Origin: an uncultured Methanobrevibacter sp.
GTDB taxonomy: Archaea; Methanobacteriota; Methanobacteria; Methanobacteriales; Methanobacteriaceae
DNA length: 7,129 bases
NCBI RefSeq assembly: GCF_937906425.1
Contig: NZ_CALCYR010000229.1
Span: forward strand, 1 to 7,129
Direction: 5' to 3'
Part shown: one piece after another, positions 5,834 through 7,129 of the stretch
Numbering within the stretch: position 1 is the stretch's first letter
Layout: each line of letters begins with the position of its first letter
The notes under the pieces: model-generated
The model's input: only the letters and a program-made list of their open reading frames with translations
Databases searched by the model: none
Told to the model about the DNA's origin: nothing
Translations under genes and position numbers: made by a program

Positions 5834-7027
5834 TCACATGTTGAATTTAGGAAATTCCGCCTTTTCCATATAATTTTCTATGTCTGGAAAAGCCTTAATC
5901 GCATAATCCAATACTCTCTTGTAAAAATCACAAGCTGAATCCTTGCTTAAAGGAGTCAGTCCATGTGCTAGAATGGAATCATTTCGCTTACTTTTTGCAC
6001 AATCCAATTCCCTATCTGCAAAATAATCCCTGGCCAATTGAACATCGAATTTTTTTAATAGGACATAACTATTTTTCAAAGCAATTTTAAATGTTTTTTC
6101 ATAATTTTCATAATCAGGGATTCTTAAGCTTTTTATATAATCCCTGGCCTTGTAATTATCCATGGTTTCAAGATCAAATTGCTCGCGATTGATATAAAAT
6201 ACCTTGTTGTCATGCAATCTCTGTTTATCCATAATGGATAATTCATTCAATTGAATCTGTGCGATTAATTCAATAGCCCTGTACAATCTTGCAACGGCAT
6301 CATCATAAGATCCTGAATCAATTTTGCGTTTGGCATTATTCAAAAGATCAGGCAAATAATATTTTATGCCTTTGTTAATATCATTTGCCAATTTCAATCT
6401 TAAGAATTCAAGATTGTTATCTAATTGCAATATGAATTCTTCTGATACTCCAAAGTCTTCAATAAATGACTCAGGCATTTTTTCAATTATCTGCTTTTGG
6501 AGGTATGTGCTTAATTTAAGGGATTCATATTTATCTTCTTTTCTATTGAAAAACTTGATTTTCTCATTGAATTTATCCCAGCTTTGGTAAAAACTTATCA
6601 ACTTAACATAAAAATGAGCTAATTCCTCCTCTTTAGTCAAGTTTCCTTCATGCAAGGAATTTTCCGCTTCCAGGAAATATTTTAAAGATGCCTCATACTG
6701 GTTGCCGTTGAAAAAGCTTTTACCTCTCTTGAATTCTGAAATCGCATACTTCTTATATGGATTAATTTGCATCTTGTTCAGTTCGGAACCATCTTTGACG
6801 ACTCCAACACCTTTTTTGGTTCTGCTTTTACTATCCTTCTGACCCACATATGAAAATTTAAAGTTGCTGTAATTTCCTTCAATGACTGCAAGAACCACTC
6901 CTGAAACCATCGGTTTTGTGCCTCCAGTGAAATCCACACGGACCTCATATTCCGGACTGTCAAATTTGGAAAAAACCTCCCTTGATTTAATAAAGGAATC
7001 ATCAAGAGACTCTGCATTGCTTGGCAT
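5834..7027 (-). CDS. CARF-HEPN ribonuclease, Cas02710 (TIGR02710) family, missing its N-terminus
   Basis: This is a CRISPR accessory protein, probably a cyclic-oligoadenylate-activated ribonuclease related to Csx1/Csm6 (397 codons visible). Residues 32-40, DFTGGTKPM, are the second ligand-loop motif of a CARF sensor domain, followed by the strand FKFSYVGQKD. A helical middle follows (about 95-215). The C-terminal HEPN domain starts with YDDAVARLYRAIELIAQ (241-257), characteristic of Cas02710, and contains the RNase motif R348-(6 residues)-H355 in KRNDSILAHGL, so the active site looks intact. Normally the sensor motif is preceded by a Rossmann beta strand and first ligand loop, roughly 80-100 residues more. 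Here the ATG at 7027 is merely the first in-frame start after a TAG at 7054-7052, and it has no ribosome binding site. The gene is therefore 5'-truncated, either by a chimeric join or by a real rearrangement. cas6 follows after 26 bases. Confidence 0.85.
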   Translation of the reverse strand: MPSNAESLDDSFIKSREVFSKFDSPEYEVRVDFTGGTKPMVSGVVLAVIEGNYSNFKFSYVGQKDSKSRTKKGVGVVKDGSELNKMQINPYKKYAISEFKRGKSFFNGNQYEASLKYFLEAENSLHEGNLTKEEELAHFYVKLISFYQSWDKFNEKIKFFNRKEDKYESLKLSTYLQKQIIEKMPESFIEDFGVSEEFILQLDNNLEFLRLKLANDINKGIKYYLPDLLNNAKRKIDSGSYDDAVARLYRAIELIAQIQLNELSIMDKQRLHDNKVFYINREQFDLETMDNYKARDYIKSLRIPDYENYEKTFKIALKNSYVLLKKFDVQLARDYFADRELDCAKSKRNDSILAHGLTPLSKDSACDFYKRVLDYAIKAFPDIENYMEKAEFPKFNM

Positions 7028-7129
7028 GTCTAATGATTTCGACTGTGTAAGCTATGTAGATCTTATAACAGATGAAGAGACGGTTTATTATTCAAGCCAG
7101 ACCTTTAAGGAGCTTTTGGGTAAGCAAAG
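7026..7129 (+). CDS. Possible partial coding frame on the opposite strand, running off the right edge
   Basis: The plus-strand frame from ATG 7026 encodes MSNDFDCVSYVDLITDEE followed by a Tyr/Ser-rich stretch and KELLGKQ. It stays open to the window end and looks like ordinary soluble protein. The pattern DFDCVSYVDL recalls the beginning of PAS-like or sensor domains in GGDEF and related signalling proteins of gut Firmicutes, from memory and with only about 34 residues to judge. There is no clear ribosome binding site, and the same frame is open further left, antisense to the CARF gene, so the ATG may be internal. Its start would overlap the CARF gene's apparent start head to head, which is implausible for two intact genes. 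Confidence 0.3.
   Translation, partial: MSNDFDCVSYVDLITDEETVYYSSQTFKELLGKQ

Noticed and set aside
6366..6590. Plus-strand open frame antisense to the CARF-HEPN gene
   Set aside because: It lies within the well-supported helical and HEPN-bearing coding sequence and shows no start signal. The alternative minus frame at 6778-7017 is also a shadow, since the DFTGGTKPM motif fixes the true frame.
1..7129. Searched for a CRISPR array, tRNA or rRNA genes, insertion sequences and attachment sites
   Set aside because: No regularly spaced repeats, tRNA-like cloverleaf arms, rRNA segments, transposase genes or terminal inverted repeats were recognised. Coding sequence fills nearly all of the window.

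Overview
The window is a piece of an antivirus defence island. Almost every gene lies on the minus strand, so it reads from high to low coordinates. The DNA is AT-rich, with A/T-run intergenic sequence, a strong GGTGA-type ribosome binding site and an archaeal-looking TATA element. Together with a Cas6b-like protein and a Cas02710-family CARF-HEPN protein, this best fits a low-GC methanogen such as Methanobrevibacter. A low-GC gut Firmicute cannot be excluded from sequence alone.

There are two modules. The upstream one (7027 to 5139) holds CRISPR accessory genes: a CARF-HEPN ribonuclease of the type associated with type III CRISPR signalling, lacking its N-terminus, followed 26 bases later by a Cas6 crRNA-processing endonuclease. 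A 241-base AT-rich spacer follows. It carries a terminator-like hairpin with T-tracts and then a promoter with two palindromes. The downstream module (4897 to the left edge) is the start of a type 1 BREX operon: brxA, brxB, brxC, then the first four codons of a gene that is almost certainly pglX. BREX marks host DNA by adenine methylation and blocks phage replication. BrxC is its large ATPase and PglX its methyltransferase. The pglZ and brxL genes expected further on are outside the window. No CRISPR array, cas10, cas1 or cas2 is present.

Both ends of the sequence are suspect. Bases 1-24 are the tail of an Illumina sequencing adapter, not genomic DNA, and they cut off pglX. At the right end the CARF gene loses its reading frame and ribosome binding site, while a well-formed open frame appears on the opposite strand. 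This looks like a chimeric join or a real inversion, so the CARF gene's missing N-terminus should not be read as biology until that join is verified.

The gene families are well-known defence components. The less ordinary aspects are the CARF-HEPN/Cas6 pair placed directly upstream of BREX in the same orientation, and an operator-like inverted repeat between the TATA box and predicted start site of the brxA promoter, with no adjacent regulator gene.
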